Shown here: positions 51,510-60,918 of the stretch, piece by piece
Layout of the letters: each line of letters begins with the position of its first letter
Position numbering within the stretch: position 1 is the stretch's first letter
Origin: Desulfomonile tiedjei DSM 6799
GTDB taxonomy: Bacteria > Desulfobacterota > Desulfomonilia > Desulfomonilales > Desulfomonilaceae
DNA length: 64,000 bases
Assembly (NCBI RefSeq): GCF_000266945.1
Contig: NC_018025.1
Location: forward strand, 2,604,001 to 2,668,000
Reading direction: 5' to 3'
Position numbers and translations under genes: made by a program
Notes under the pieces: model-generated
Told to the model about the DNA's origin: nothing
What the model saw: only the letters and a program-made list of their open reading frames with translations
The model's database searches: none

Positions 51510-52430
51510 ATGTACAAAGTTATGACAAGTTTGTGCATAACGCTTCTTCTTGCAGGCCTTGTCTGTGCCGCGGAACCCGGTAATCCCACAAAAAACGATC
51601 AGGAAATCCGTAAAGCCGTGGAAGAATACGTGCAGGCGTACAATCAGGGCGATGCTACGACTTTGGCATCACATTGGAGCCGAAAAGGTGAATTCGTCTC
51701 AGCTTCCGGGGAACGCCTCAAAGGAAGGGACAAAATAAAACCGGCACTGGAAAAATTTCTCCAGGACAACAAGGGTATCCAATTAAAAGTGGCACTCTAC
51801 GATGTGGAATTTAAATCTTCGGATCGCTCGGTCGCAAAAGGTATTGCGCTGGTTCAGAGGCAAGGAGACGAGCCCGAGGAAACTCACTTCACAGCCGCTT
51901 TCGTCAAAGAAGATGGCAATTGGAAACTCTCGAGCGTTGATGAAGAAGAGTCTTCCGTCCCCTTTGCCACCATTGCTCAATTAGGGCAACTCGAATGGCT
52001 ACTGGGGGACTGGGTAGACAAAGATGAAGACGCCACGGTCGAAACATCTTTCAGGTGGGCCAAGAACTATGGATTCATCAACGGAACCTTTCGGGTCATC
52101 GTCGATGGCAGATTGGATGTAGAGGGAACTCAGGTGATCGGATGGGACCCCGAAGCCAAGACAATTCGTTCCTGGGTCTTTGATTCAAACGGCGGTTTTG
52201 CTGAAGGAACCTGGAGCGGTAGTGAAAATCGATGGACGGTTAAACTGAAGAGCATACTCCCGGACGGTCGAAAAGCCTCTTCCGTCAACGTGTACTCGTA
52301 CGTCGATCCGGGCTCGTTTACTTGGCAGTCAATAGGACGGGAAGTAAACGGTGAGCCGTTGCCGAATATCAACCCGGTGACCGTGGTCCGCAAAGAGGTT
52401 CGTTCAGCGGTCTCAGGAGCAACGAGGTGA
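51510..52430 (+). CDS. Secreted SnoaL-like (SgcJ/EcaC) domain protein
   Basis: A 306-residue exported protein with a signal peptide (LCITLLLAGLVCA). Residues 28-150 form a SnoaL-like/NTF2 fold: EIRKAVEEYVQAYNQGDATT, then LASHWSRKGEFVSASGERLK and FTAAFVKEDGNWKLSSVDE. The second half (160-300) is a DUF1579-like beta-barrel (LEWLLGDWVDKDEDATVETS). Enzyme activity cannot be told. An AGAGAGGAGGG site precedes the ATG. It is 10 bp before the next gene and co-transcribed. Confidence 0.75.
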   Translation: MYKVMTSLCITLLLAGLVCAAEPGNPTKNDQEIRKAVEEYVQAYNQGDATTLASHWSRKGEFVSASGERLKGRDKIKPALEKFLQDNKGIQLKVALYDVEFKSSDRSVAKGIALVQRQGDEPEETHFTAAFVKEDGNWKLSSVDEEESSVPFATIAQLGQLEWLLGDWVDKDEDATVETSFRWAKNYGFINGTFRVIVDGRLDVEGTQVIGWDPEAKTIRSWVFDSNGGFAEGTWSGSENRWTVKLKSILPDGRKASSVNVYSYVDPGSFTWQSIGREVNGEPLPNINPVTVVRKEVRSAVSGATR

Positions 52431-52440
52431 GGGAAAGATC

Positions 52441-53928
52441 ATGAAAAAATCAGTCATCGTTAGTATTCCGATTCTGCTTCTTTTCTGTGGTTACCTCTTC
52501 CTTGAAGACGCCTATTCTCGTGGCGGTCGCGGTGGCGGTTTCGGCGGTGGCGGTTTCGGCGGCGGCCGTGGTGGGGGATACAGTGGCGGATACAGGGGAG
52601 GGGGAGCTTCCTACCGAAGTCCCTCCATGAGCTCTCACTCGAGACCCTCTGTTTCCCGTTCCAGACCTTCCAGCCAGGTATCGAGACCGCAGCGATCTTC
52701 AGGACAACAAAGACAGGTAGCCCAACGCCCTTCCACACCAGCAACCAGACCTTCACCCGGAAAGGGAAGAGTAGACGGAAGACCTGGCCCGAGTGCATCG
52801 GCAAGGCCAAGCCAATCCCAGGTCCAGCAATTTCTGAATCTTCCGCAACAACCCCGCAGTGGTTTGTCCGATATGGGGAAAGTTGGGATAGGTGCTGCTG
52901 CCGGCGCACTTGGATATGCCGGCGCCCAGCAGTTGTTGGGAGGGGATCGTCCTGGAGCCGGCGACCGTCCAGGCGCTGGCGATCGAATGGCTGGAACCCT
53001 TCCCGCAGAGAGACCCGGCATGGGACAGCGACCGGGAATAGGTGACCGACCGGGCATAGGCGACCGACCCGGTATAGGCGATAGACCTGGACCAGGTGAG
53101 AGGCCCGGTATAGGCGATAGGCCCGGAGCAGGCGAGAGACCGGGTATAGGAGAGAGACCGGGTGCCGGCGATCGACCCAGTGCAGGCGACCGACCAAGGC
53201 CGGGAGAGAGGCCATCCCAACTGCCTTCACATCCCCATGCAGATCAGATAAGAGAGAACTTCCAGAATCGGCATGACAATATGTTCACTCCGCAGTGGTG
53301 GAAAGATCATCCACACCTGGCACACGCCTATTGGGATCACAACAGACATCCCTGGAATTACTGGTGGAGAGCCGCGACCTGGGCTGCGGTAGGAGCAGCG
53401 GTGTACGGTTCTGCCGGTGGTTACAGTGGCGAGCCGGTGTACTATGACTATGGCGAAAATATCTACTATGAAGGCGATCAAGTGTATGTCGGAGGGCAAC
53501 CCGTTGCCACTGCCGAACAGTATTATCAGCAGGCCAGCGATATAGCGGCTTCAGCTCCTGCAGAACCGCAGGCCGATGCTGACTGGCTTCCGTTGGGAGT
53601 ATTCGCTTTGACAAAGGAGGGAGCTTCCGATTCAAACATGGTGTTGCAGCTTGCGGTCAACAAAGAAGGCGTGATAACCGGAACCTATTACAATACCACT
53701 ACGAACACCACAAGACCCATCAAAGGAATGGTTGACAAGAAAACCCAGCGTGCCGCGTGGACCTTTGCTGATGGAAAGAACACCGACATCATAATGGAAA
53801 CGGGGCTTTACAATCTTACTCAAGATCAGACCGAAGCTCTCATGCATTTCGGTAAAGACAATACGCAGCAATGGATGATGGTGCGACTCAATCAACCAAC
53901 TGCAGAATCGGCGAAAAAGACAGAATAG
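52441..53928 (+). CDS. Exported repeat protein with GDRPGIG units
   Basis: A 495-residue protein. A signal peptide (VSIPILLLFCGYLFL) is followed by a glycine/arginine-rich region (GGFGGGGFGGG) and a serine/proline-rich stretch. A hydrophobic glycine segment with VGIGAAAGALGYAGAQQLLG comes next. Then come about a dozen tandem GDRPGIG/GERPGAG units (residues 170-265), a tyrosine-rich part (VYYDYGENIYYEGDQVYVGG) and a beta-sheet C-terminus. It looks like the surface or wall-type proteins once called mu-protocadherin-like. Repeats make the copy number prone to change. Confidence 0.7.
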   Translation: MKKSVIVSIPILLLFCGYLFLEDAYSRGGRGGGFGGGGFGGGRGGGYSGGYRGGGASYRSPSMSSHSRPSVSRSRPSSQVSRPQRSSGQQRQVAQRPSTPATRPSPGKGRVDGRPGPSASARPSQSQVQQFLNLPQQPRSGLSDMGKVGIGAAAGALGYAGAQQLLGGDRPGAGDRPGAGDRMAGTLPAERPGMGQRPGIGDRPGIGDRPGIGDRPGPGERPGIGDRPGAGERPGIGERPGAGDRPSAGDRPRPGERPSQLPSHPHADQIRENFQNRHDNMFTPQWWKDHPHLAHAYWDHNRHPWNYWWRAATWAAVGAAVYGSAGGYSGEPVYYDYGENIYYEGDQVYVGGQPVATAEQYYQQASDIAASAPAEPQADADWLPLGVFALTKEGASDSNMVLQLAVNKEGVITGTYYNTTTNTTRPIKGMVDKKTQRAAWTFADGKNTDIIMETGLYNLTQDQTEALMHFGKDNTQQWMMVRLNQPTAESAKKTE

Positions 53929-53966
53929 TGATAGGCTTGTTGTAGGACGTTTGTGCAAACGGACCC

Positions 53967-53998
53967 GGGGAATCTCCGCCAAGAAGATTCCCCTTTTT
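53967..53998 (+). terminator. Rho-independent terminator
   Basis: GGGGAATCT and AGATTCCCC (9 bp, 9-nt loop) followed by TTTTT. It is 38 bp after the repeat-protein stop and ends the SnoaL-repeat-protein operon. Confidence 0.88.
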
Positions 53999-54091
53999 CT
54001 TTTCTGTTTATCGTCAGTGCCAAAAACTCTGTCGTTTATCCCGCGTGTGAATTACAGGATATTGGTAGGGACCGGTGTTCTGTCCCGAGAC

Positions 54092-54291
54092 TGTCTCAAA
54101 AGTCGAAATTCATACCAAATCGTGGCACGAATTCTCAGCATCTTCACGCTTGATTGTAGGGGCGCCCCTCGTGGGTGCCCGGTAGTGACCGGCCTCCGTG
54201 CCGGTCATTGCGGGAGGGCAGGCACGAGACCTGCCCCTACAAGGATGATGAATCGTGGCACGATTTTTGTGCATTCGAGAATTTTGAGACA
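54092..54291. mobile_element. MITE-like 200-bp repeat unit
   Basis: Begins TGTCTCAAAA and ends TTTTGAGACA, a 10-bp perfect terminal inverted repeat. Inside are two copies of AATCGTGGCACGA (54118 and 54251) and a REP-like GC-rich core. No coding capacity. No target duplication recognised. Confidence 0.6.
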
Positions 54292-54339
54292 CTTTTTCTC
54301 TGCCGGTATATCATGGCGATATCATTTATGAATATTGAA

Positions 54340-54373
54340 GATGTGCCGGCACGGAGGCCGGCACCCACCAATG
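54340..54373. repeat. REP-like palindromic repeat
   Basis: GTGCCGGCACGGAGGCCGGC, palindromic and GC-rich, then CACCCACCAATG. Related copies at 42069, 54184, 58977 and 59029. Confidence 0.65.
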
Positions 54374-54446
54374 TTCTTTTTCTGAATCAGACATTAGTTC
54401 TGGCACTTACGATAATTGGATTCCCATTGCCTAAAAATTCATACGA

Positions 54447-57400
54447 TCAGCCTTGGGGTGGTTGGTACTCGTTCTTCCGGCGACCTTGCATCAGGACATA
54501 AAGCGCGGGAGTAAAGAAAACTCCGAGGATTGTCACCCCCAACATTCCGGCGAACACCACCGTTCCCACCGAAACCCGGCTCACGGCACCTGCTCCCGAT
54601 GCTGAAACAAGAGGTAATACTCCCAGAATGAATGCAAATGATGTCATGAGAATAGGGCGAAACCGCAGCTTCGATGCTTCGACCACCGCTTCGTACAATC
54701 CCTTTCCTTTTGCCCTGGTATCTCGTGCAAACTCCACGATGAGGATAGCGTTCTTGGCCGACAACCCGACAAGAAGCACAAGTCCGACCTGAGTGTACAA
54801 ATTGTTGTCAAGTCCTGCGATCAGGAGGCCGATTGCCGAACCCAATACCGCCAAAGGCACAATGAGAACAACAGCAAGCGGATCGGTCCAACTCTCGTAT
54901 AGTGCCGCGAGGACCAAGATAACGACAAATATCGCGACCAGGAAAACTATAGAGCCTTTTCCTGCAGACTTCTTTTCCTCGAAAGCCATATTCGTCCATT
55001 CGAATGACATTCCCGGTGGAAGGACTTTTTTCGCGAGCTGTTCCATAGTATCGAGAGCTTGTCCCGAGCTGAATCCGGGAGCCGGAGAGCCCATGACTTT
55101 TGAAGTGGGGAACAGGTTGTAACGGTCGACACGCATGGGACCGACCTCATAGCGTGCGCTGACCAGCGTTCCCAATGGAATCATCTTGCCTTCACTGCTT
55201 CTGACGTACAATTGGGAAATGTCCTCGGGATTCCTTCGGAATGCGCTCTCAGCTTGAGCCCTCACTTGCCAGGTTCGGCTGAATTTAGTGAAATCATTAA
55301 CATATGCCGATCCCAGGTAGGTTTGAAGAGTGTCAAACACGCTCTCGAGCGGCACTTTCAAAGCGAGTGCTTTCGTTCGATCAATGTCCAAGTATACCGC
55401 AGGATAGGTCGCTCGGAACGTAGCCACGACCGATGTAAGATCGGGTTGACTGTTGGCCGAGCGGGCCAATTCATTACCTGCCTCTTGCAGAGCTGGGAAC
55501 CCGAGGTTCGCTTTATCCAGCAGTTGCATCTCGAAGCCGCCACCAGTTCCCAAGCCGATCACTGGAGGAAGCGTGAAGGGAAAAATGGTACCCTCAGGGA
55601 TTTTCTGGAATTGAGCGTAAAGCTCTTTCATTATGACGTCTCTCGAGCGGCCTTTCGCAAGACGTTCTTCCCACGGCTTTAACGGAACAAAAAACGTGGC
55701 AAGATTCGACCTTGCCGAGTCGATCATCGAATACCCGATCAGCGCTCCCCAACTTTCCACGCCATCTGTCCGGTCAAGAACCTTGCCTACCGCTTGTGCG
55801 GTTTCGTACGTCCGATTCAGGGTAGCTCCATCCGGCATCTGAACATTCACGAGCACCAGTCCGTCATCTTCCAACGGGAGAAATCCGCCGGGAATCTTCT
55901 GAAATGCAAGCACTCCGATAACGACCAGTCCGACGAACAGGATCATGGCTATCCCGATCCGTCTGATTGCAGCAGATACGACACGGGTGTACCAGTTGGT
56001 CGTTCGGTCAAAAACCGTGTTAAAGCCTCGGAAGAAGAAATTCTTCGATCCATGCCCCGGTTTCAGGATCAATGCGCACATGGCCGGGCTCATGGTCAAT
56101 GCATTCAGCGCACTGAAAAACGTAGAGATGGCAATAGTAAGAGAAAATTGGCGAAACAGTTGCCCGGTGATCCCTCCCATGAAAGCCGGAGGCACGAAAA
56201 CCGCCATGAGAACCAGTGTGGTGCCGATAATCGCACCGGTGACTTCTTCCATGGACCGAATGGCAGCTTCCTTGGGGTTCATGCCGTGCTCTGCCATGTT
56301 GCGTTCGACGTTCTCCACCACCACGATTGCATCATCCACGACAATGCCTATGGCAAGCACCAATCCGAAGAGCGTCACCATGTTGATGGAAAATCCCATG
56401 AAAGGCATTACCGCGAAAGTACCTATGAGCGATACGGGAATAGCAATGAGCGGTATCAGAGTCGCCCGCCAGTTTTGCAGAAAAACGAACACCACTATGA
56501 CAACGAGAAGAAACGCTTCAAACAATGTCTTGATTACTTCGTGAATCGAAGCATCTATAAAGTCTGAAATCTTATAGATCACACGGTACTCAAGCCCTTG
56601 CGGGAAAGTCTTCTTGAGTTCATCCATCGCTTTGGTCAAATTCTCGGTAACTTCGATAGCATTGGAACCTGGAGATTGATACACGATCAGAGTGGCTGCA
56701 GGCTGGCCGTTGAACAACGACTGGAAATCGTAAGCTTTGCCGCCCAGATCGACCCGCGCGACATCCTTGACTCGAATGGCCCGAGTGCCTTCGCCGGTTT
56801 TAATAATGATATCAGAAAATTGCTCAACATCGGTGAGCCGTCCCAGGGTGTTCACGTTGATCTGGTAGGCTTGATCCTTGGGAACCGGAGGCTGTCCCAA
56901 CTGGCCGGAAGCAACCTGCACATTCTGCTGCCGCAAGGCTTTTACTACATCATCCACCGTTATGCCTCGTGCACGCAGTTTATCCGGGTCCAGCCAGATA
57001 CGCATGGAATAATCCTTGGTAGGGAACGTCGAAATGTCCCCCACGCCTCGTATTCTCGAAAGGACGTCTTTTACGTTAATGGTGAGATAATTTGTGATGA
57101 AGAGATCGTCGTATCGGCCTTCCGGAGAATAGAAAGAAATGACTGCCACAAGTGCGCTGGACACTTTCTTGGTCGTGACTCCTTGCCGTTGAACTTCTTC
57201 CGGTAATTGCGAGAGAGCTGCCGATACACGGTTCTGTGTGAGAACCGTATTCATATCGATATCCGTTCCTAACTCGAAGGTTACGTTCAGCGTGTACGAG
57301 CCGTCAGCGGAGCTCTGGCTCGACATATAAAGCATGTTCTCAACGCCGTTCACCTGTTGCTCGATAGGGGCTGCGACCGTCTCTGCGATTACTTGCGGGT

Positions 57401-57560
57401 CCGCTCCAGGGTAGTAAGCTTTTACTTGTACTACCGGAGGTACGATTTCCGGATACTGCGCAATTGGAAGTGACAAAATGGCAACTGCACCGGCGAATAC
57501 GATGACGATCGAGATGACTGAGGCGAATATGGGTCTTTCAATAAAAAAACGACTGAACAT
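54447..57560 (-). CDS. RND-family (HAE1) efflux pump inner-membrane protein
   Basis: A 1037-residue AcrB/MexB-type transporter. It begins SRFFIERPIFASVISIVIVF and has twelve membrane helices with two large periplasmic loops. The proton-relay aspartates are in VLAIGIVVDDAIVVVENVER and the lysine in LLVGLSAKNAILIVEFARDT. It exports lipophilic drugs or solvents in exchange for protons. The adaptor gene lies directly upstream (12 bp). No outer-membrane channel gene is in the window. Confidence 0.95.
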   Translation of the reverse strand: MFSRFFIERPIFASVISIVIVFAGAVAILSLPIAQYPEIVPPVVQVKAYYPGADPQVIAETVAAPIEQQVNGVENMLYMSSQSSADGSYTLNVTFELGTDIDMNTVLTQNRVSAALSQLPEEVQRQGVTTKKVSSALVAVISFYSPEGRYDDLFITNYLTINVKDVLSRIRGVGDISTFPTKDYSMRIWLDPDKLRARGITVDDVVKALRQQNVQVASGQLGQPPVPKDQAYQINVNTLGRLTDVEQFSDIIIKTGEGTRAIRVKDVARVDLGGKAYDFQSLFNGQPAATLIVYQSPGSNAIEVTENLTKAMDELKKTFPQGLEYRVIYKISDFIDASIHEVIKTLFEAFLLVVIVVFVFLQNWRATLIPLIAIPVSLIGTFAVMPFMGFSINMVTLFGLVLAIGIVVDDAIVVVENVERNMAEHGMNPKEAAIRSMEEVTGAIIGTTLVLMAVFVPPAFMGGITGQLFRQFSLTIAISTFFSALNALTMSPAMCALILKPGHGSKNFFFRGFNTVFDRTTNWYTRVVSAAIRRIGIAMILFVGLVVIGVLAFQKIPGGFLPLEDDGLVLVNVQMPDGATLNRTYETAQAVGKVLDRTDGVESWGALIGYSMIDSARSNLATFFVPLKPWEERLAKGRSRDVIMKELYAQFQKIPEGTIFPFTLPPVIGLGTGGGFEMQLLDKANLGFPALQEAGNELARSANSQPDLTSVVATFRATYPAVYLDIDRTKALALKVPLESVFDTLQTYLGSAYVNDFTKFSRTWQVRAQAESAFRRNPEDISQLYVRSSEGKMIPLGTLVSARYEVGPMRVDRYNLFPTSKVMGSPAPGFSSGQALDTMEQLAKKVLPPGMSFEWTNMAFEEKKSAGKGSIVFLVAIFVVILVLAALYESWTDPLAVVLIVPLAVLGSAIGLLIAGLDNNLYTQVGLVLLVGLSAKNAILIVEFARDTRAKGKGLYEAVVEASKLRFRPILMTSFAFILGVLPLVSASGAGAVSRVSVGTVVFAGMLGVTILGVFFTPALYVLMQGRRKNEYQPPQG

Positions 57561-57572
57561 GATGAGCCTCGA

Positions 57573-58751
57573 TTACTTTCCGGAAGACGGAGCCGCTTTG
57601 CCGGTCTCCTGGGATGGGGCTGAAATCGAGGACTCCTTGGGAGCTACCTTCAAACCGGGTCGTGCCCTCTGGATGGCATTCACGACCACCCAGTCGTCTT
57701 TTGTGAGCCCTTCCTGGATGACTCGAAGAGTGCCTTCCAATTGTCCCGTCTTGACGGGCCGCAATTCCACTACGTTGTCCTTGTTCACCAGGAGAACGTA
57801 CCTTCCACCCTGGCCGATGCCAACCGCAGTTTCAGGTACAAGGACTGCATCCTTCTTCTCGATCGGAACACGGATTCGACCGAACAGACCGCTGACAAGC
57901 AGGCCTTTGTCGTTCGCAAAGATAGCTCGTACCCGCAGAGTGCCCGTGCTCGGATCGACCCGCGGGTCAACAAAATCTATTCGGCCCTCGTGGGGATATC
58001 CGGTCTCATCCGCAAGCTGAAGATAGGCAGGTGCTCTATTTCTGTCCGATTCTGCTTCTCTCTCAATATTGGGAAACTTGCGAATCAGCATGAGAATGTC
58101 CCGCTCGCTGACATCAAAGTAGACATATACCGAGCTGTCGTTCACTATTTCAGTGAGAAGGGTCTTGTCTTTTGCTCCGACAAGATTTCCTATATCCACC
58201 ATGTTACGACTGACACGTCCATCAATGGGAGCGGTTAATTGCGTGTACGCGAGATCGAGTTTGGCTTTTTCGAGGTCAGCTTTTGCGATTCCCACCTGAG
58301 CCAGAGCGACCGATTCGTCTGCATTCTGGATGTCGTACTGAAGCTGGCTGATGGAGGCCGAGGCGAGCAGTTGTTGAGCACGCTTGAGATTTGCCTGTTT
58401 CAGTTGGAGGTCGGCTTCTTTACCCTTCAGGGCAGCCTGAGCCTGATCGACCTGGGCCTGGAAGGGGCGCGGATCTATGACAAAAAGCAGATCGCCTTTT
58501 TTTACTCGAGCCCCGGATTCAAAATGAATGCTCTGCAGCCATCCCTCAACTCTGGCTCTGACCTCGACAAATTCCAATGCGGCAGTGGTTCCCGTAAACT
58601 CAAGAAACTGGGTGACTTCCTTCTTGAGCGGTTTACTTACGTAGACCTCAGGCAAAGAAGGCGTCGCAACTTGCGGTTTTTCGCTGCAGCCTACAATGCT
58701 CAAAGAAATGAAAGCGATGAGGATTAGAACTCCCGGCAATCTCATGGTCAT
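57573..58751 (-). CDS. RND efflux membrane fusion lipoprotein
   Basis: A 392-residue AcrA/MexA-type adaptor. The lipobox SIVGC puts the lipid-attached cysteine near residue 22. The order is a hairpin coiled coil (VDQAQAALKGKEADLQLKQA), a lipoyl domain with AYTQLTAPIDGRVSRNMVD and beta-barrel domains with VLVPETAVGIG. It links the RND pump to an outer-membrane channel. The 12-bp spacing to the pump gene makes them one operon. Confidence 0.93.
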   Translation of the reverse strand: MTMRLPGVLILIAFISLSIVGCSEKPQVATPSLPEVYVSKPLKKEVTQFLEFTGTTAALEFVEVRARVEGWLQSIHFESGARVKKGDLLFVIDPRPFQAQVDQAQAALKGKEADLQLKQANLKRAQQLLASASISQLQYDIQNADESVALAQVGIAKADLEKAKLDLAYTQLTAPIDGRVSRNMVDIGNLVGAKDKTLLTEIVNDSSVYVYFDVSERDILMLIRKFPNIEREAESDRNRAPAYLQLADETGYPHEGRIDFVDPRVDPSTGTLRVRAIFANDKGLLVSGLFGRIRVPIEKKDAVLVPETAVGIGQGGRYVLLVNKDNVVELRPVKTGQLEGTLRVIQEGLTKDDWVVVNAIQRARPGLKVAPKESSISAPSQETGKAAPSSGK

Positions 58752-58976
58752 GAACCAGTCTCCTGATTGTGTTGAGGATAATATATGAACTATAGGACTG
58801 TTACAGCTCTGGGGTCAACAAAAAGACTTATTCGAGACCGCGGGAGGCTGGAGGTATCCTTCGCTCCGGACGACGCAAAGCCGTCTAATCACTGCGCTCA
58901 GGACACCACAGCCTTCGCTATCTATAACTGATGACATAATTTCTGACCTTTTGAACACTTTGTGCTTTGAATGAAC

Positions 58977-59058
58977 GGTAGGGGCCGGCGTCTCTGCCGG
59001 CCCGACCTGGTCGACTTGACATGAAAAATGTGCCGGCACGGAGGCACGGCACCTACCA
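58977..59058. repeat. Pair of REP-like repeats
   Basis: GGTAGGGGCCGGCGTCTCTG (58978-58997) and, inverted, GTGCCGGCACGGAGGCACGG (59033-59052), then CACCTACCAATT. They are members of the dispersed family at 42069, 54184 and 54340. Situated in a 450-bp gap between the efflux operon and the next gene. Confidence 0.65.
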
Positions 59059-59205
59059 ATTGCCGAGAAGTGCTTTTCGCAATTGGACACTGTTTATCAT
59101 TTCCTACCAGTGTGCATAGCGAGGAAATTGTACTACTGTGAAAGACTGAAATAAAGAACGATTGTGCTGGAACCGGCAGCTTGGTAAAGCCATGTACGGC
59201 AAGAG

Positions 59206-59700
59206 CTAAATGACGTTTCCGTTTCGGATTTCCAATTTCTGTCTTTTTCCAAATCCGACTTCATTATCAACAAAGAAGACGTAGTCCGGCCGAAATACAT
59301 ACAGAGCAATTTTTGCCATCTTACCCGCGAGACCGTCAGCAATCAGTCCGGGTCGAGAAATGAAATCCTTGACGAAAGGATACCGGAGTAAATAGGTCGT
59401 CAATGCACGGGTCTTTGCGGTAACACCTGTGATTGGCTCGACGAGGCCCTCCAATTGCAGCCCTTTGATTTCCTTCCAGCCCTTGTAATCTCCGTGAATT
59501 GTTGCCGCTGCCCTGGGATTTTCTGCGAGGAATGTTGCATGTCGGGATTGGGGAGAAGAGAAGAATATGAGATCGAACCCATCTCGTGCATAATAAACAG
59601 CAGCCACCCATGGTTGTCCTTCGCTGCAGCATGCCAGAGACATAGTGGTGTATGAGTCCATGAACTGGAGCACGGTTTTTTCCAGATCTTGATTAGTCAT
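59206..59700 (-). CDS. Pyridoxamine 5'-phosphate oxidase-like (flavin split barrel) protein
   Basis: A 164-residue protein of the PNPOx-like family. The motifs are SLACCSEGQPWVAAVYYARD, DLIFFSSPQSRHATFLAENP and AAATIHGDYKGWKEIKGLQL, the FMN/heme-binding split-barrel strands. The ATG at 59700 lies inside the end of the upstream gene by 8 bases, so they are coupled. The cofactor and substrate are unknown. Confidence 0.85.
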   Translation of the reverse strand: MTNQDLEKTVLQFMDSYTTMSLACCSEGQPWVAAVYYARDGFDLIFFSSPQSRHATFLAENPRAAATIHGDYKGWKEIKGLQLEGLVEPITGVTAKTRALTTYLLRYPFVKDFISRPGLIADGLAGKMAKIALYVFRPDYVFFVDNEVGFGKRQKLEIRNGNVI

Positions 59701-60022
59701 GCACCTGCTCATCATTGGAAAGGCTGCCTCGCCCGTCTAAGCGCAAGTAGTACTTTTCGGTTGTCGTCTTTCCCACCACTCCTTCACTCAGCATAAATTC
59801 GATGGCTTTGGCATGATAGTTTCTCATTCCGATGCGCAGCGGATTGTGCCGGGCGTACGGTAACTCCACTGCGCTGACGGGATCGAGGGCCCTATGCTTT
59901 TGCAGATCTCGAATTATGTAGCCAGTGGCACGTTTGATCCGGTACGCTACGATGTACCGGGTGAGGACAAATACACCAGCCAATCCAAAAAGACCGAGAG
60001 CGATTTGCAGGTATTCAGGCAT
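59693..60022 (-). CDS. Small membrane-anchored hypothetical protein
   Basis: A 109-residue protein with one N-terminal membrane helix (IALGLFGLAGVFVLTRYIVA). A soluble cytosolic tail (residues 30-109) contains KHRALDPVSAVELPYARHNP and KAIEFMLSEGVVGKTTTEKY, which resembles a small winged-helix segment. It overlaps the downstream PNPOx-like gene by 8 bases. Family not known. Confidence 0.6.
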   Translation of the reverse strand: MPEYLQIALGLFGLAGVFVLTRYIVAYRIKRATGYIIRDLQKHRALDPVSAVELPYARHNPLRIGMRNYHAKAIEFMLSEGVVGKTTTEKYYLRLDGRGSLSNDEQVHD

Positions 60023-60046
60023 ACTTTTTCAATTCATGTCGTTGAC

Positions 60047-60877
60047 TTACACGCGAAAAGTGAGGTCGGTAACTTTTAATTCGTTCACCACTTGCGTGAC
60101 TCCGGAGTATTCCGCAGCAATCTTTTCCACCCTGGCCCGGTCAGCCTTTTCGCGTATGCGTCCGGATATCCGAATTACGCCCCCGGGTTCGGCGCTGATC
60201 TCAACGTTACCAGCTACTGCAGAAGTGAGCTTCCTTCGCACGAGGGCTTCAATTCTTTTTGCCAGAGCCATATTCTTCAGGGTTTCCACAAGCTGGTCGC
60301 CATCTGGCCGTTTATCCATTTTGCCGATTGCATGCACGATTACGTCCGCAGCATTTTCTGCAGTGTAATGATCGGTATTGATAAGCAGATTGTACAGCAT
60401 TAAGTCTGTAGGATCCTTATCAAAAACCGTTTTGATCAGGGTGATTCGTTCTGCATCGTACTTGTCTACGTAATATTCTGCTTCTTCCAAGGGAATTCCG
60501 AGTTTTTGCATAATGCGCTGAACGCGATTGACGCGAGAGGCAATAACACCCACACAAAACACACCGGGAAGATCGTGAAGCACGATCTGGGCTCCCCGAC
60601 CGACCATTACGACGTTTCCCCTGCCGGCCTGCTCGTAGGTGAGTGCTTCGAAAAGGCTTTTATGGGAAGGTCTGTCAAAAAAGAGACGCTCGAAGAAGCC
60701 AGGGCCGTGTTCTGTCTCGTACAAAGTGCACGCTTCGCGGTATTCGAGATCGCAGCTCATGGCCAGCTCATGCAAACCAGTGCGTCCGACAAATTCCAGC
60801 CCCATTTTCTCCGCTACTTTGGACGCAATATCGTCTCCATACGAGCCGACGAGCCGTGATACGGTTATGATATTCAT
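60047..60877 (-). CDS. Cytidylate kinase-like protein fused to a BON domain
   Basis: A 276-residue protein; the ATG at 60877 has AAGGGGAG before it (a longer frame to 61003 has no such site). Residues 1-190 are a cytidylate-kinase-like P-loop domain (ITVSRLVGSYGDDIASKVAE, then NVVMVGRGAQIVLHDLPGVF). Residues 225-275 are a BON-type domain (SAEPGGVIRISGRIREKADR, then ITQVVNELKV-like end GVTQVVNELKV). The Walker-A is atypical, as usual in this family. It lies just downstream of the TRAP transporter operon, a common neighbour in deltaproteobacteria. Confidence 0.83.
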   Translation of the reverse strand: MNIITVSRLVGSYGDDIASKVAEKMGLEFVGRTGLHELAMSCDLEYREACTLYETEHGPGFFERLFFDRPSHKSLFEALTYEQAGRGNVVMVGRGAQIVLHDLPGVFCVGVIASRVNRVQRIMQKLGIPLEEAEYYVDKYDAERITLIKTVFDKDPTDLMLYNLLINTDHYTAENAADVIVHAIGKMDKRPDGDQLVETLKNMALAKRIEALVRRKLTSAVAGNVEISAEPGGVIRISGRIREKADRARVEKIAAEYSGVTQVVNELKVTDLTFRV

Positions 60878-60918
60878 GTAGACTCCCCTTGGATTTGGAG
60901 CATTGCCCAATCGGTTGC

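Noticed and set aside
52460-53230. 256-codon minus-strand frame opposite the repeat protein
   Set aside because: It is a mirror of the GDRPGIG repeats on the other strand, without start signals.
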